A stretch of DNA of 35,999 nucleotides from an uncultured Planctomycetaceae bacterium (GTDB lineage: Bacteria; Planctomycetota; Planctomycetia; Pirellulales; UBA1268): positions 1-35,999 of the forward strand of contig CAIWZS010000247.1 of NCBI GenBank assembly GCA_903917235.1. Direction: 5' to 3'. Made by a program: the position numbers and the translations under genes. Below are positions 16,768 through 26,550 of this stretch, one piece after another. Each line of letters opens with the position of its first letter. Positions within the stretch are counted from its first letter, which is position 1. The notes beneath the pieces are model-generated. The model saw nothing but the letters and a program-made list of their open reading frames with translations, was not told the DNA's origin and did no database searches.

Positions 16768-17613
16768 ATGGGGCGTTTCTCGCATCGGGCCCACGGGGCG
16801 TTGCTCATCCTGTGCGTCGCGCCGGCTGTCGCGGTGGCTGCGGATCCGCTCGCCATCACCTGGGAGAAGAACACCCTGACGATCTCCGGTGCCCATCTCT
16901 CCGGTGGCGAGATCACAGTCAACTATCTCGAGGCCTACTGTCGCAGCGGCTCGACGGACGCCGACTGGGTGAAGCACACGGTCGTCGGACACACGACCAA
17001 GCTCGTGGAGGCCAGCGAAGACAAGACCCTGGTGCGGCTCGAGGATGCCGTGAACGACGGCCTGCGGGTGCGTCACGAGATCCGTTCCACGCCCGATGAG
17101 GTGCGATTCGAGATCACCGCACACAACCCGACCGACCGGCGCTCGGAGGCCCACTGGGCCCAGCCGTGCATCCGGCTCGCGAAATTCACGGGCGCAGACC
17201 AGCAGGGGTATCTCGCCAAGTCATTCGTTTTCCTCGATGGCCAACTGGCACGCATGCCCACGCGGGATTGGGCCACCCAGGCCCGTTACACGCCTGGCCA
17301 GGTTTGGTGCCCGGCGCACGTCGATCGCAACGACGTGAATCCGCGCCCCTTGAGCCCACTCGTCACGTCGAATGGACTGATCGGCTGCTTCTCTGCCGAC
17401 GACAAGCAGGTGTTCGGCACGGCCTTCGATCCCTACCAGGAGCTTTTTCAGGGTGTCATCGTCTGCCTTCATTCCGACTTCCGCCTCGGGGGGCTGGAGG
17501 CTGGTGAGACGAAATTGATCAAAGGCCGCATCTATATCGCCCCCAACGTGGAGCAGCTTCTGTCGCGCTACCGCGCCGACTTTCCGCACCACGGTCGGCA
17601 GCCCCCCCGCTGA
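16768..17613 (+). CDS. Secreted hypothetical protein
   Basis: Start MGRFSHRAHGALLILCVAPAVAVAADPLAITW with signal peptide; gaggggt Shine-Dalgarno-like sequence upstream of ATG; ~280 aa of coherent protein-like sequence; no family recognised. Confidence 0.7.
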   Translation: MGRFSHRAHGALLILCVAPAVAVAADPLAITWEKNTLTISGAHLSGGEITVNYLEAYCRSGSTDADWVKHTVVGHTTKLVEASEDKTLVRLEDAVNDGLRVRHEIRSTPDEVRFEITAHNPTDRRSEAHWAQPCIRLAKFTGADQQGYLAKSFVFLDGQLARMPTRDWATQARYTPGQVWCPAHVDRNDVNPRPLSPLVTSNGLIGCFSADDKQVFGTAFDPYQELFQGVIVCLHSDFRLGGLEAGETKLIKGRIYIAPNVEQLLSRYRADFPHHGRQPPR

Positions 17614-17826
17614 CTCGGCATCCGCGCCTTCGCTTCGGAGGCCCGCGAGCCGGCGGAGGTCGCGCCCCGTCGGGTGGCTTCACCGGAGGCCGGTGTGCTG
17701 CTCTCCGTGTTCGGAAGCTGCCGGTGGTGTTGAGATGGCGGCACGACGCCCATCCCCGCGCCGACGAGCGCGACGTCATGATCGCCTGGCCGGGGTAGAC
17801 TGTGGCGATCGGGCAAGGTGCCGGTG

Positions 17827-20800
17827 ATGAAGAACAACGCCGTCTGTCTTCCGTGGATCACCCTCTCCACGCTCCTGGTCGTGGGCTCGGCGCAGGCTCC
17901 GGCTGCCGACCCGGCCCTCGATCACTTCGAGTCGCGGATTCGGCCGCTCCTCCTCGAGCGGTGCCAGGGATGCCACTCGGGTGCGACCGGCAAGACCAGC
18001 GGCGGGCTCGCCCTCGATACACGTGCAGGCTGGCTGAAGGGGAGCGATTCCGGACCAGTGATCGTGCCCGGCGATCCTGACGCCAGCCTCCTCGTGGCGG
18101 CCATCCGCTCCGGTGCGGACGGCGCGAGGATGCCACCGGAGGACCATGGCGGACCGCTCGCGCAGCGCGACGTCGATGCGGTGGTCGCCTGGATCGCCGC
18201 CGGTGCGCCCGATCCCCGCGAAGGGTCCGCCTCGCTCGGCGGGATGACGCCTCAGGAGGCCCGCGGGTGGTGGGCGTTCCAGCCGCTCGTCGCCGTCGTG
18301 CCTCCCGATGTGAGCGACGCCGGGTGGCCCCGCGGCGACATCGATCGATTCGTCCGAAAAGCGCAGGAAATCCGCGGCATCGAGCCGCTTGAGGATGCCG
18401 ACAGGCGGACGCTCCTTCGCCGGGCGACGTTCGATCTCACGGGCCTGCCACCCACACCGGAGGAGATCGCGGACTTTCTTGCCGACGGCTCGCCCGACGC
18501 GTTCTCCCGCGTCGTGGATCGCTTGCTCGACTCACCGGCGTACGGGGAGCGATGGGGGCGGCACTGGCTCGACGTCGCCCGCTACGCCGACACTGCAGGC
18601 GACGGCGCCGACTATCCGGTGCGGGAGGCGGGCCGCTATCGCGACTGGGTCGTCGCCGCCCTCAACGCTGACCAGCCGTTCGACGAGTTCGTCCGCGACC
18701 AGATCGCCGGCGACATCCGTGCGGCCTCGGGACCAGCCGAGGACTATGCCAGCCGCGTCACGGCCACCGGTTTCCTTGCCATCGGCAAGCGATACGGCTA
18801 CGCCCCCAAGCCCACCTACCAGCATCTCGATTTCGCGGACACGATCGACTCGCTCGGCCGCGCGCTGCTCGGCTTGTCGCTCGGCTGCGCCCGCTGCCAT
18901 GACCACAAGTACGACCCGGTCACGATGGCGGACTATTACGGCCTCTACGGCATCATGCAGAGTTCGAAGTGGGCCTTTCCGGGCGGCGAGGAACACAAGC
19001 GTCCCGCCGACTTCGTGCCTCTCGTGCCGGCCGCAGAGGCGGCGCGTCTCGACGCCGAGCACGCCACCCGACTTCGTGCGGTTGACACCGAATTGGCCGC
19101 CGCCCAGATCGAGCGCGCGCGGCTCGACCCGAACTGGTGGGCTGGTGGAGTCGACCTCGCTTTCGAGGCCCAGAAACCCGGTTCGCAGCCCGCGGCAGCG
19201 TGGCTCGGTATGGGTCCGAACGTCGTGGTGGCCGAGGCACAGAGCCCGTTCACCCACATTCACCCCGCGGGCACGCGCGGGGTGCGGATGGGGACGGGCA
19301 AGCCCAACGAGGGTGTCCGACACGTCTTCGCCCAGCCACTGCGGACCCGCCCCGGCGGGCGAATCCATCTGGCGATCGACTTCCGCACGGTCGCCCCGGC
19401 AGAGCACGGCGGAGCCTACCGGTTCTATGTCGGCCGTGGCGTCGTCGAGTCACTCGCGCTCGAGTGCAGCGTCAGTGCCCGGGAGTTCGCGGTGCGCGGT
19501 GGCGGCGAGTGGAGGGTTGTCCGATCGCTGGAGCCGGGCACGTGGTACACGCTCGCCTGCACGATCGATGGCGACCACCGCACGATCTCGGGAACGGTGG
19601 GCACCTCCGACGACCGCTCGACGTTCGCCGACATTCCGGTTGCGGCGGCATGGGATGGCGTCGTCGACACGTTCATCTGCGACGGCATCGGCCACGTCGC
19701 CGGCCCATCCCCCGCGCGGGACCTCGACAACCTCGCGATCCAAGAGGAACCCTTCGCCCCCGTGGGCACGGCGGTGAACCGTCCCGCCGCCCCCGCCGAC
19801 GCGACCACGCGGATCACCGGAGTCGATGCCCGCATCGCGGAACTGAAGCAGTCGCGCGAGTCGCTCGTTGCCGCGCCCCCCTATCCCGTCGCATACGGTG
19901 TCAGCGAGGGCCGGGCCGGCCCGGCTCGGATCCAGAAACGCGGCGAACCTCACCTGCAGGGGGACGAGGTGCCGCGCCGCTGGATCGACGTGCTCGGCGG
20001 CGATTCGCTCCCAGCCGAGGGGGCCGGCAGCGGCCGGTTGCAGCTGGCCGATTGGGTGACCCGCTCATCCGCGCCGCTCGTCGCCCGTGTCTTTGTCAAT
20101 CGTGTCTGGCAGTGGCACTTCGGCCGAGGCATCGTGCCGACGCCGAGCGACTTCGGCAACCGCGGTGAGCCGCCCTCGCACCCCGAACTCCTCGAATGGC
20201 TGGCGCACGAGTTCGTGGCCTCCGGCTGGCGACTCAAACCGCTCCACCGCCGGATCATGCTCTCGAGGACCTATCAGCTCTCGGGCGGCTCGGACGCGGA
20301 GATCGAGGCGGTCGACCCGGAGTCCGTCTGGCTCTGGCGATACGTCCGTCGCCGCCTCGACGCCGAGTCGATCCGTGACGCGATGCTTTTCGTTTCGGGC
20401 CAACTCGACCGGTCGGTGCCGGATTGCCATCCGTTCCCCGACGTGGCGACGTGGGGATTCACCATCCACAAGCCCTTCCACGCGGAGTACGACTCGAATC
20501 ACCGCAGCCTGTACCTGATGGTGCAGCGAAACCGCCGCCATCCCTATCTGGCTCTCTTCGACGCGGCGGACCCCAACCAGAGCATCGACCGCCGCCTGAC
20601 CACGACGACGCCCACGCAGGCCCTCTACCTCATGAATTCGCCATTCGTCCACCGCCAAGCCGAAGCCTTCGCCGCCCGTCTCGACGCAACGGGCGACGCG
20701 GAACCGCGGCGGATCGAGCGCGGCGTCGAAATGGCATCGGGGTTTCGGCCCGATGCAGCGGATCGCGATCAGTGCGCGGCGTTCCTCGCGTCCTATCGGG

Positions 20801-20907
20801 AGGGACTCGTCGCGCGTGGCAGCCCGACGGATCAGGCGGATGCCGAGGCGTGGGCGGCGCTGTGCAGGGTGCTCCTCACCGACAATGCCTTCCTGAGCGT
20901 GGACTGA
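17827..20907 (+). CDS. PSD1-type planctomycete cytochrome c / DUF1549 / DUF1553 protein with LamG-like insert (alternative GTG start 17818)
   Basis: Signal peptide; RPLLLERCQGCHSG (CxxCH haem motif); FDLTGLPPTPEEIADFL (DUF1549); CARCHDHKYDPVTMADYYGLYGI; RVFVNRVWQWHFGRGIVPTPSDFGNRGEPPSHPELLEWLA (DUF1553). Confidence 0.95.
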   Translation: MKNNAVCLPWITLSTLLVVGSAQAPAADPALDHFESRIRPLLLERCQGCHSGATGKTSGGLALDTRAGWLKGSDSGPVIVPGDPDASLLVAAIRSGADGARMPPEDHGGPLAQRDVDAVVAWIAAGAPDPREGSASLGGMTPQEARGWWAFQPLVAVVPPDVSDAGWPRGDIDRFVRKAQEIRGIEPLEDADRRTLLRRATFDLTGLPPTPEEIADFLADGSPDAFSRVVDRLLDSPAYGERWGRHWLDVARYADTAGDGADYPVREAGRYRDWVVAALNADQPFDEFVRDQIAGDIRAASGPAEDYASRVTATGFLAIGKRYGYAPKPTYQHLDFADTIDSLGRALLGLSLGCARCHDHKYDPVTMADYYGLYGIMQSSKWAFPGGEEHKRPADFVPLVPAAEAARLDAEHATRLRAVDTELAAAQIERARLDPNWWAGGVDLAFEAQKPGSQPAAAWLGMGPNVVVAEAQSPFTHIHPAGTRGVRMGTGKPNEGVRHVFAQPLRTRPGGRIHLAIDFRTVAPAEHGGAYRFYVGRGVVESLALECSVSAREFAVRGGGEWRVVRSLEPGTWYTLACTIDGDHRTISGTVGTSDDRSTFADIPVAAAWDGVVDTFICDGIGHVAGPSPARDLDNLAIQEEPFAPVGTAVNRPAAPADATTRITGVDARIAELKQSRESLVAAPPYPVAYGVSEGRAGPARIQKRGEPHLQGDEVPRRWIDVLGGDSLPAEGAGSGRLQLADWVTRSSAPLVARVFVNRVWQWHFGRGIVPTPSDFGNRGEPPSHPELLEWLAHEFVASGWRLKPLHRRIMLSRTYQLSGGSDAEIEAVDPESVWLWRYVRRRLDAESIRDAMLFVSGQLDRSVPDCHPFPDVATWGFTIHKPFHAEYDSNHRSLYLMVQRNRRHPYLALFDAADPNQSIDRRLTTTTPTQALYLMNSPFVHRQAEAFAARLDATGDAEPRRIERGVEMASGFRPDAADRDQCAAFLASYREGLVARGSPTDQADAEAWAALCRVLLTDNAFLSVD

Positions 20908-20908
20908 C

Positions 20909-22303
20909 ATGCATCCGGGCCCGCCCCTCTCACGTCGTGAATGGCTGCAGCGAGCGCACGGTGGCTGCGGTGCGCTGGCGCTTGCGGCCCTGTTGCGGGA
21001 CGAGGCTGCCGCACGCGATCCGCTGGCAGCGCACCCCGGTCACCATCCGGCCAGGGCTGACGCGGTGATTTTTCTGTTCGCCACCGGCGGCGTGTCGCAC
21101 GTCGATACGTTCGACCACAAGCCGCTCCTCGATCGCGATCATGGCAAGACCATCACCGCCTCGCGCTGGCTGAATCAGTCGGGTGCCTACGAGCGGTTCC
21201 TGATCAGGTCACGCTGGGGGTTTCGGCGTCACGGCTCGAGCGGCACGTGGGTCAGCGAACTGTTTCCCCACGTCGCGGGCGTCGTGGACGATCTCTGCTT
21301 GCTCAACGCGATGCACTGCGACAGCGACGGACACGACAAAGCCACTCTCGCCGCTCACACCGGCTCGGCCCAGTTCGCGCGGCCGAGTCTGGGATCGTGG
21401 GTGAGTTATGGCCTGGGAAGCGAGAATGCCAACCTGCCGTCCTTCCTCGTGCTGGCGCCGGCAGCCCCCTACGCCGGGGCACAGACCTGGGGCAGCGATT
21501 TCCTGCCCGCCTGCCACCAGGGCACCCACGTGGTGCCTGGTCCGGAGCCCCTGGCCAACGTGAGGCCGCGGGTCGCGGCGGCCGACATGCAGGCCCTGGA
21601 ACTGGATCTCCTCGCCCGGCGCAATCGTCGGCACCGCGAGCGCGCCGGCGCCGACGCTGGGCTCGATGCGCGAATCCGCTCGTTCGAGACGGCCTTCGGG
21701 ATGCAGCGCGCGGCCCCGGAAGCGTTCGATTGCTCGGGCGAGACCGCGGAGACACTCGCCCTCTATGGCGTCGAACCGGGCTCCACGGCGGGCTTCGGCT
21801 GGCAGTGCTTGATGGCCAGGCGGCTCGTCGAGCGGGGCGTCCGCTGCGTCGAACTCATCGACGTCGGTTCGAGCAACAACTGGGACTCCCACGCCACCAT
21901 GACCGACCACGAGCGGCTGGCCGGGAACGTCGATCGGCCGATCGCCGCGCTCGTCACCGACCTGAAGCGGCGCGGGATACTCGAGCGGACACTCGTGGTG
22001 TGGACCACCGAGTTCGGACGCACCCCGTTCAACCAGACCCGTGATCATGCGGGCCGCGAGCATCACAACCTCTGCTTCACCTCATGGTTGGCCGGGGGCG
22101 GCGTCCGCGCCGGCCTCGTGCATGGCCGGTCCGACGATCACGGGATTCTGCCCGTCGAGGGGGCCGTGCACACGCACGATCTCCATGCGACGATACTGCA
22201 TCAACTGGGAATCGACCACGAACGTCTCACCTTCCGCCACGCCGGGCGTGACTTTCGTCTCACCGACGTGGCCGGCCGGGTCGTCCGCGAGATCCTCGCC
22301 TGA
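20909..22303 (+). CDS. DUF1501 family protein
   Basis: SRREWLQRAHGGCGALALAALL (Tat-like leader), VIFLFATGGVSHVDTFDHKPLL, ...TLVVWTTEFGRTPFNQTRDHAGREHHNLCFTSWLAGGGVRAG; starts 1 nt after the PSD1 stop. Confidence 0.95.
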   Translation: MHPGPPLSRREWLQRAHGGCGALALAALLRDEAAARDPLAAHPGHHPARADAVIFLFATGGVSHVDTFDHKPLLDRDHGKTITASRWLNQSGAYERFLIRSRWGFRRHGSSGTWVSELFPHVAGVVDDLCLLNAMHCDSDGHDKATLAAHTGSAQFARPSLGSWVSYGLGSENANLPSFLVLAPAAPYAGAQTWGSDFLPACHQGTHVVPGPEPLANVRPRVAAADMQALELDLLARRNRRHRERAGADAGLDARIRSFETAFGMQRAAPEAFDCSGETAETLALYGVEPGSTAGFGWQCLMARRLVERGVRCVELIDVGSSNNWDSHATMTDHERLAGNVDRPIAALVTDLKRRGILERTLVVWTTEFGRTPFNQTRDHAGREHHNLCFTSWLAGGGVRAGLVHGRSDDHGILPVEGAVHTHDLHATILHQLGIDHERLTFRHAGRDFRLTDVAGRVVREILA

Positions 22304-22386
22304 TCGCACGGCCGGGGCGGATCGGTCGCCCCTCGACACGCTGGCGTTTGCGGAAATCCGATCGGCCGCCATATCCTGCGTCGCCG

Positions 22387-24168
22387 ATGGCAGGAGATCG
22401 GACCGGCGACGTCTTCTCTCGGAGGGTCGGGCGCGTGCGGAACATTCATGGCTGGCTCGTCATTGCAGCGATCGTCCTTCCACAAGGTTCCGGTTTCGCC
22501 GACTCCGACTTTCAGGCCCTCACCGCCGACATCATCGCCAGCCACCTGCAGGCGAGGCCGATCCAAGCCGTGAAGTACGGCATCCATGAGCACGATGGCC
22601 GCTATATCGTGCCCGATCGCGAGATGCTGGCCCGGGAAAGCGCGCGATTCGCCCGGTTTCTCGAGGCCCTCGACAGGGTCGACCGCGCGCGACTCACGGC
22701 TTCGGAGCAGGCTGACTGGCGGATTCTCAGGCAAACGCTGGCGAAGGATCGGTGGGAGCTGGAAGTCCAGCGGCAGCCGTGGCGTGACCCGTTGTTTTAC
22801 ACGAGGAACCTCGACGTCAGCGTCTACCTCAAGAGGGACTTCAAGCCGCTTCACGAACGGGTTAGGGACATGGCCGCGATTCTCCGGCACGTGCCGGCGA
22901 CGTTGGCCGCAGCCCGCGACAATCTCGATCTCGTGCTGGCGAAGCCGGTCGTGGAAAGCGGGATCAAGTCGGCGCAGGGCATGGCCAGTTTTTTGGAGAA
23001 GGATCTGGCCGACGAAGCCGGAAAGATCGGCGATGGTCCGATCCTGGATGAGTTTCGGCGGGTGAATACGATCGCGGCCGCGGAGTTTCGGTCGTTCGTC
23101 GCATGGCTCACCCAGGCCCGGCTCCCCACGGCGGATCAGTCGTACGCGCTCGGTGCGGCGGCGTTCGCCGAGATGCTGCGAGCCGATGACGTCGAGATGT
23201 CGCCCGCCGACGTGCTGGAACTGGGCCTCGGTGAACTGAAGCGGGAACAGGCGCGGTTCGCGGCCGCTGCCGCGGAGATCGATCCCACGGCCAGTGCCGT
23301 CGATACCTACCGGGCGATCCAGCGGGAGCATCCGACCGCCGAGGGCCTGTTGCCCGAGGCGCGCAAGAACGTCGAGCTGATCCGCGCGTTTCTCGTCGAC
23401 AGGAACATCGTCACCATCCCGAGCGAAGTCAGGCCGATCATCGCGGAAACACTGCCACCGTTTCGCGCCACGAGTTTCGCCTCGATGAGCACGCCGGGGC
23501 CGTTCGAAAAGAAGGCGACGGAGGCGTACTACTACATCACGCCGGTCGATGCCACGTGGTCGCCGAAGCAGCAGGAGGAATGGCTGACGGCCTACAACTA
23601 CTACACGACCGACGTGCTCACGATCCACGAGGCGTATCCGGGGCACTACCTGCAGTTTCTTGCCCTGAACGCATCGCCGGCGAGCGATGCCGCCAAGTTG
23701 TTCCACACCTACGCCTTCGTCGAGGGATGGGCGCACTACGCCGAGCAGATGCTGATCGAAGAGGGCTTCGCCCAGCCGACGGACGCCGCCACAGCGTCGA
23801 AGGAGGAGCGCGTTCGGGCCGCTAAATATCGGCTCGCGCAGTCCGGCGAAGCCCTGCTGCGGATCTGCCGGTTGTGCTGCTCGGTGAGGATGCACACGGA
23901 GAACATGTCCCTCGACGAGGCGACGCGATTCTTCATGGCAAACTGCCACTACGAGCTGCAGCCGGCCCGGCAGGAGGCGACCCGCGGCACGTTCGATCCC
24001 GGCTATCTCTACTACACCCTGGGCAAACTGCAGATCGTCAAGCTCCGCGAGGAGTGGCGCGAGCAGGAGGGGGCGCGCTTCACCCTGCAGCGGTTTCACG
24101 ACGAGTTTCTCAGCCATGGGGCGCCGCCGATCGCCCTGCTGCGCGACGTGATGCTGAAGCGTCGGTAA
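22387..24168 (+). CDS. DUF885 family (zincin-like) secreted peptidase
   Basis: Hydrophobic leader; ARPIQAVKYGIHEHDGRY; LTIHEAYPGHYLQFLALN (HExxxGH-type motif); FVEGWAHYAEQMLIEEGF; YTLGKLQIVKLREEWR. Confidence 0.92.
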   Translation: MAGDRTGDVFSRRVGRVRNIHGWLVIAAIVLPQGSGFADSDFQALTADIIASHLQARPIQAVKYGIHEHDGRYIVPDREMLARESARFARFLEALDRVDRARLTASEQADWRILRQTLAKDRWELEVQRQPWRDPLFYTRNLDVSVYLKRDFKPLHERVRDMAAILRHVPATLAAARDNLDLVLAKPVVESGIKSAQGMASFLEKDLADEAGKIGDGPILDEFRRVNTIAAAEFRSFVAWLTQARLPTADQSYALGAAAFAEMLRADDVEMSPADVLELGLGELKREQARFAAAAAEIDPTASAVDTYRAIQREHPTAEGLLPEARKNVELIRAFLVDRNIVTIPSEVRPIIAETLPPFRATSFASMSTPGPFEKKATEAYYYITPVDATWSPKQQEEWLTAYNYYTTDVLTIHEAYPGHYLQFLALNASPASDAAKLFHTYAFVEGWAHYAEQMLIEEGFAQPTDAATASKEERVRAAKYRLAQSGEALLRICRLCCSVRMHTENMSLDEATRFFMANCHYELQPARQEATRGTFDPGYLYYTLGKLQIVKLREEWREQEGARFTLQRFHDEFLSHGAPPIALLRDVMLKRR

Positions 24169-24249
24169 GGGGGGTTCCCGCCGTCGAGGGAATCCGGGAC
24201 GCGGCCGAGGTCCGCGCCGGCAGGTGTCGCGTCCGGGGCTCTCACGGGT

Positions 24250-24495
24250 TCAGTCGCGAGGGGCCGCGATCGGAGGCGGCAGGTGGGCCGAAAGACGTCG
24301 GACCACGTCGGCATTCCCGGGCCGGGCCGCGACGTTCACCGTCTCGTGCGGATCATCCCGCTCGTCGTAGAGTTCGCGCTCGACGATCGTGCCGTCGCTG
24401 CGGTCCCGCCACAGCGTCAGCCGCCAGCGGGCGTCACGAATGCTGGAACCCATGAGTGGCCGGCCGCCGGTGTGCCCCGCCGCCGACCGCTCGTC
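24250..24495 (-). pseudogene. C-terminal remnant of an iduronate-2-sulfatase-like sulfatase
   Basis: In-frame minus-strand read after a stop: DEERSAAGHTGGRPLMGSSIRDARWRLTLWRDRSDGTIVERELYDERDDPHETVNVAARPGNADVVRRLSAHLPPP. Typical sulfatase C-terminus (xELYDxxxDPxExxNVA) with no catalytic part adjacent. Confidence 0.65.
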
Positions 24496-24630
24496 TCACT
24501 GATCCCGCTCGCGGCCACGAGCATGAGGCCTCACGCCGAGTGGAGGCGGGCATGCCGTGGTAGAGTCCTGCCGAGTGTCCTCCGGTCGACGGCCGTCGTT
24601 CGGGGAAAGGACAAGACGGGTCCCTGGCTC

Positions 24631-25752
24631 ATGCGCGGCACGAAGGTCGTCGTCATCGGTGCCGGTGTCATCGGGCTCACGCATGCCGTGACCGCCCGGG
24701 AAGCCGGCTGCGCGGTGACGGTGCTCGAACGCGACGGCCGCGCCCTGGGGGCGTCGGTTCGGAATTTCGGGACGCTCTGGCCCATCGGCTGCGTGCCGGG
24801 AGTGGAACGTGAGCAGGCGCTGCGGGGTGTCCGCCGCTGGCAGGAGATCGCCGGTGTGGCCAGGTTCTGGCACGATCCCTCGGGCTCCGTCAGCCTCGCC
24901 TATCGCGCGGAGGCCTGGCAGGTGCTGCAGGAGTTCGCCGGCACGAGCGCGGACTTCGAACTGCTCGACGCGGCGGCGTGCGTCCGCCGCTTCCCGGCCG
25001 TGAATCCCACCGGGCTGCGCGGCGGACTGTTCAGCCCGGCGGAGACGCTGCTGCACTCGCCCACGGCGATCCCGGCACTCGCGGAGCACGTCCGTCGGCT
25101 CGGGGTGACGGTGCACGTCGGCACGCCGGTGGCGCGGGTGCTCGCCGACCACGTGGAGACCAGCGATGGCCGACGCTTCGAGTTCGACCGGCTCGTGATC
25201 GCGGCAGGAGAGGAGATGCGGCTCTTCTTTCCGGAGGCCGTCGCCGCGGCGCAGATCCAGCCCTGCAGGCTGCAGATGATGCGGACGGTGCCGCAGCCGG
25301 CCGGCTTCACCCTCGGGGCGATCCTCGTCGGTGACCTGACCCTCTGTCACTATCCGGCCTTTCGCGACTGCCCGAGCATGCCGCGGCTGCGGGCCCGGCT
25401 GCAGGCGGAATTGCCCGAGCATCACCGCTGGGGCATTCACGTCATCGCGGCCCAGCACGCCGACGGCAGCCTCACCCTCGGCGACTCGCATGAGTATGGT
25501 CTCGACCTGCCGCCCGACAGCCGCCCCGAGGTGGACGACATGATCCTCGCCTCCCTGCGCGAGTTCGCGGTCGTTCCGGATCTGCGGATCGCGGCCCGCT
25601 GGCAGGGTGTCTACCTGAAGAGCACCGTAGGCCGGACGCAGGTCGTGCTCCAGCCCCGCGAACGTGTCACCATGGTCACGGCGATGGGGGGCCTCGGCAT
25701 GACGCTGAGCTGGGGGCTCGCCGAACGAACCATCTCCTCGTGGCGGGCATGA
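24631..25752 (+). CDS. FAD-dependent oxidoreductase of the phosphonate-associated type (TIGR03364-like)
   Basis: GAGVIGLTHAVTAREAGCAVTVLERD (FAD-binding), ASVRNFGTLWPIG, WGIHVIAAQHADGSLTLGDSHEYG, GGLGMTLSWGLAERT. Immediately precedes phnX. Confidence 0.88.
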   Translation: MRGTKVVVIGAGVIGLTHAVTAREAGCAVTVLERDGRALGASVRNFGTLWPIGCVPGVEREQALRGVRRWQEIAGVARFWHDPSGSVSLAYRAEAWQVLQEFAGTSADFELLDAAACVRRFPAVNPTGLRGGLFSPAETLLHSPTAIPALAEHVRRLGVTVHVGTPVARVLADHVETSDGRRFEFDRLVIAAGEEMRLFFPEAVAAAQIQPCRLQMMRTVPQPAGFTLGAILVGDLTLCHYPAFRDCPSMPRLRARLQAELPEHHRWGIHVIAAQHADGSLTLGDSHEYGLDLPPDSRPEVDDMILASLREFAVVPDLRIAARWQGVYLKSTVGRTQVVLQPRERVTMVTAMGGLGMTLSWGLAERTISSWRA

Positions 25753-26550
25753 ATGTCGATGGGTGAGCCACTGCAACTCGTCGTCTTCGATTGGGCCGGC
25801 ACGCTGCTCGACTTCGGCTGCCGCGGGCCACTGAACGCCTTCCACGACGCCTTCCGTGCCGCGGGCCTGCCGATCACCGACGCGATCGCCCGCAGGCCGA
25901 TGGGCGCCCACAAGCGGGATCACGTGCGGGAGATCCTCCACGACGTCGATGTCGTCGCCCGCGTCCGCACGTCCCTGCGACGCGAGCCCGACGAGCAGCT
26001 CGTGGAGACGATCTACGAGGATTTCGCCCGGCGGCTGCCCGCGATGCTCCCCTTGCATGCCGACCCGATCCCGGGCGCCGTCGAAACACTCGCCTGGCTG
26101 CGTCGCTCGGGCATCCACGTCGGCAGCACGACGGGCTACACGCGCGACATGATGGACGTGCTCGAGCCGTTGGCCCGGGCCGCCGGCATCGCGCCCGACG
26201 TGGTGATCTGCGCCGACGAGGTGCCGCAGGCCCGGCCCGCCCCGTGGGCCTGCTTCCGAATCGCCGAACGGCTCGGCGTCTATCCGCTGTCGCGGGCCGT
26301 CAAGGTCGGTGACACGCCGGCCGACATGGCGGAGGGCCGAAACGCGGGCATGCGCTGCGTCGGGCTCAGCGAATGTGGCAACGAAGTGGGACTCGGCAGA
26401 GAGGCGGTCGAGGCGCTCGACCAGGCGGAGCGGACGCGGCTGGTCGCCGAGGCTGAGCGACGGCTGCGCGCGGCCGGTGCCCATGCGGTGCTTCGCAGCG
26501 TCGCCGATCTCCCGGCGTGGATCGAGTCACAGGCGGCACGAGGGCCATGA
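25753..26550 (+). CDS. phnX: Phosphonoacetaldehyde hydrolase
   Basis: LVVFDWAGTLLDFG (HAD nucleophile), RRPMGAHKRDHVREIL (Schiff-base Lys), DPIPGAVETLAWLR, GSTTGYTRDMMDVL, GRPAPW-like ARPAPWACFRIAERLGVYP, KVGDTPADMAEGRNAGM. Confidence 0.95.
   Translation: MSMGEPLQLVVFDWAGTLLDFGCRGPLNAFHDAFRAAGLPITDAIARRPMGAHKRDHVREILHDVDVVARVRTSLRREPDEQLVETIYEDFARRLPAMLPLHADPIPGAVETLAWLRRSGIHVGSTTGYTRDMMDVLEPLARAAGIAPDVVICADEVPQARPAPWACFRIAERLGVYPLSRAVKVGDTPADMAEGRNAGMRCVGLSECGNEVGLGREAVEALDQAERTRLVAEAERRLRAAGAHAVLRSVADLPAWIESQAARGP

Noticed and set aside
24496-26484. 662-aa minus-strand ORF antisense to the oxidoreductase and phnX
   Set aside because: Composition is typical of an antisense shadow ORF; the plus-strand families are clear.
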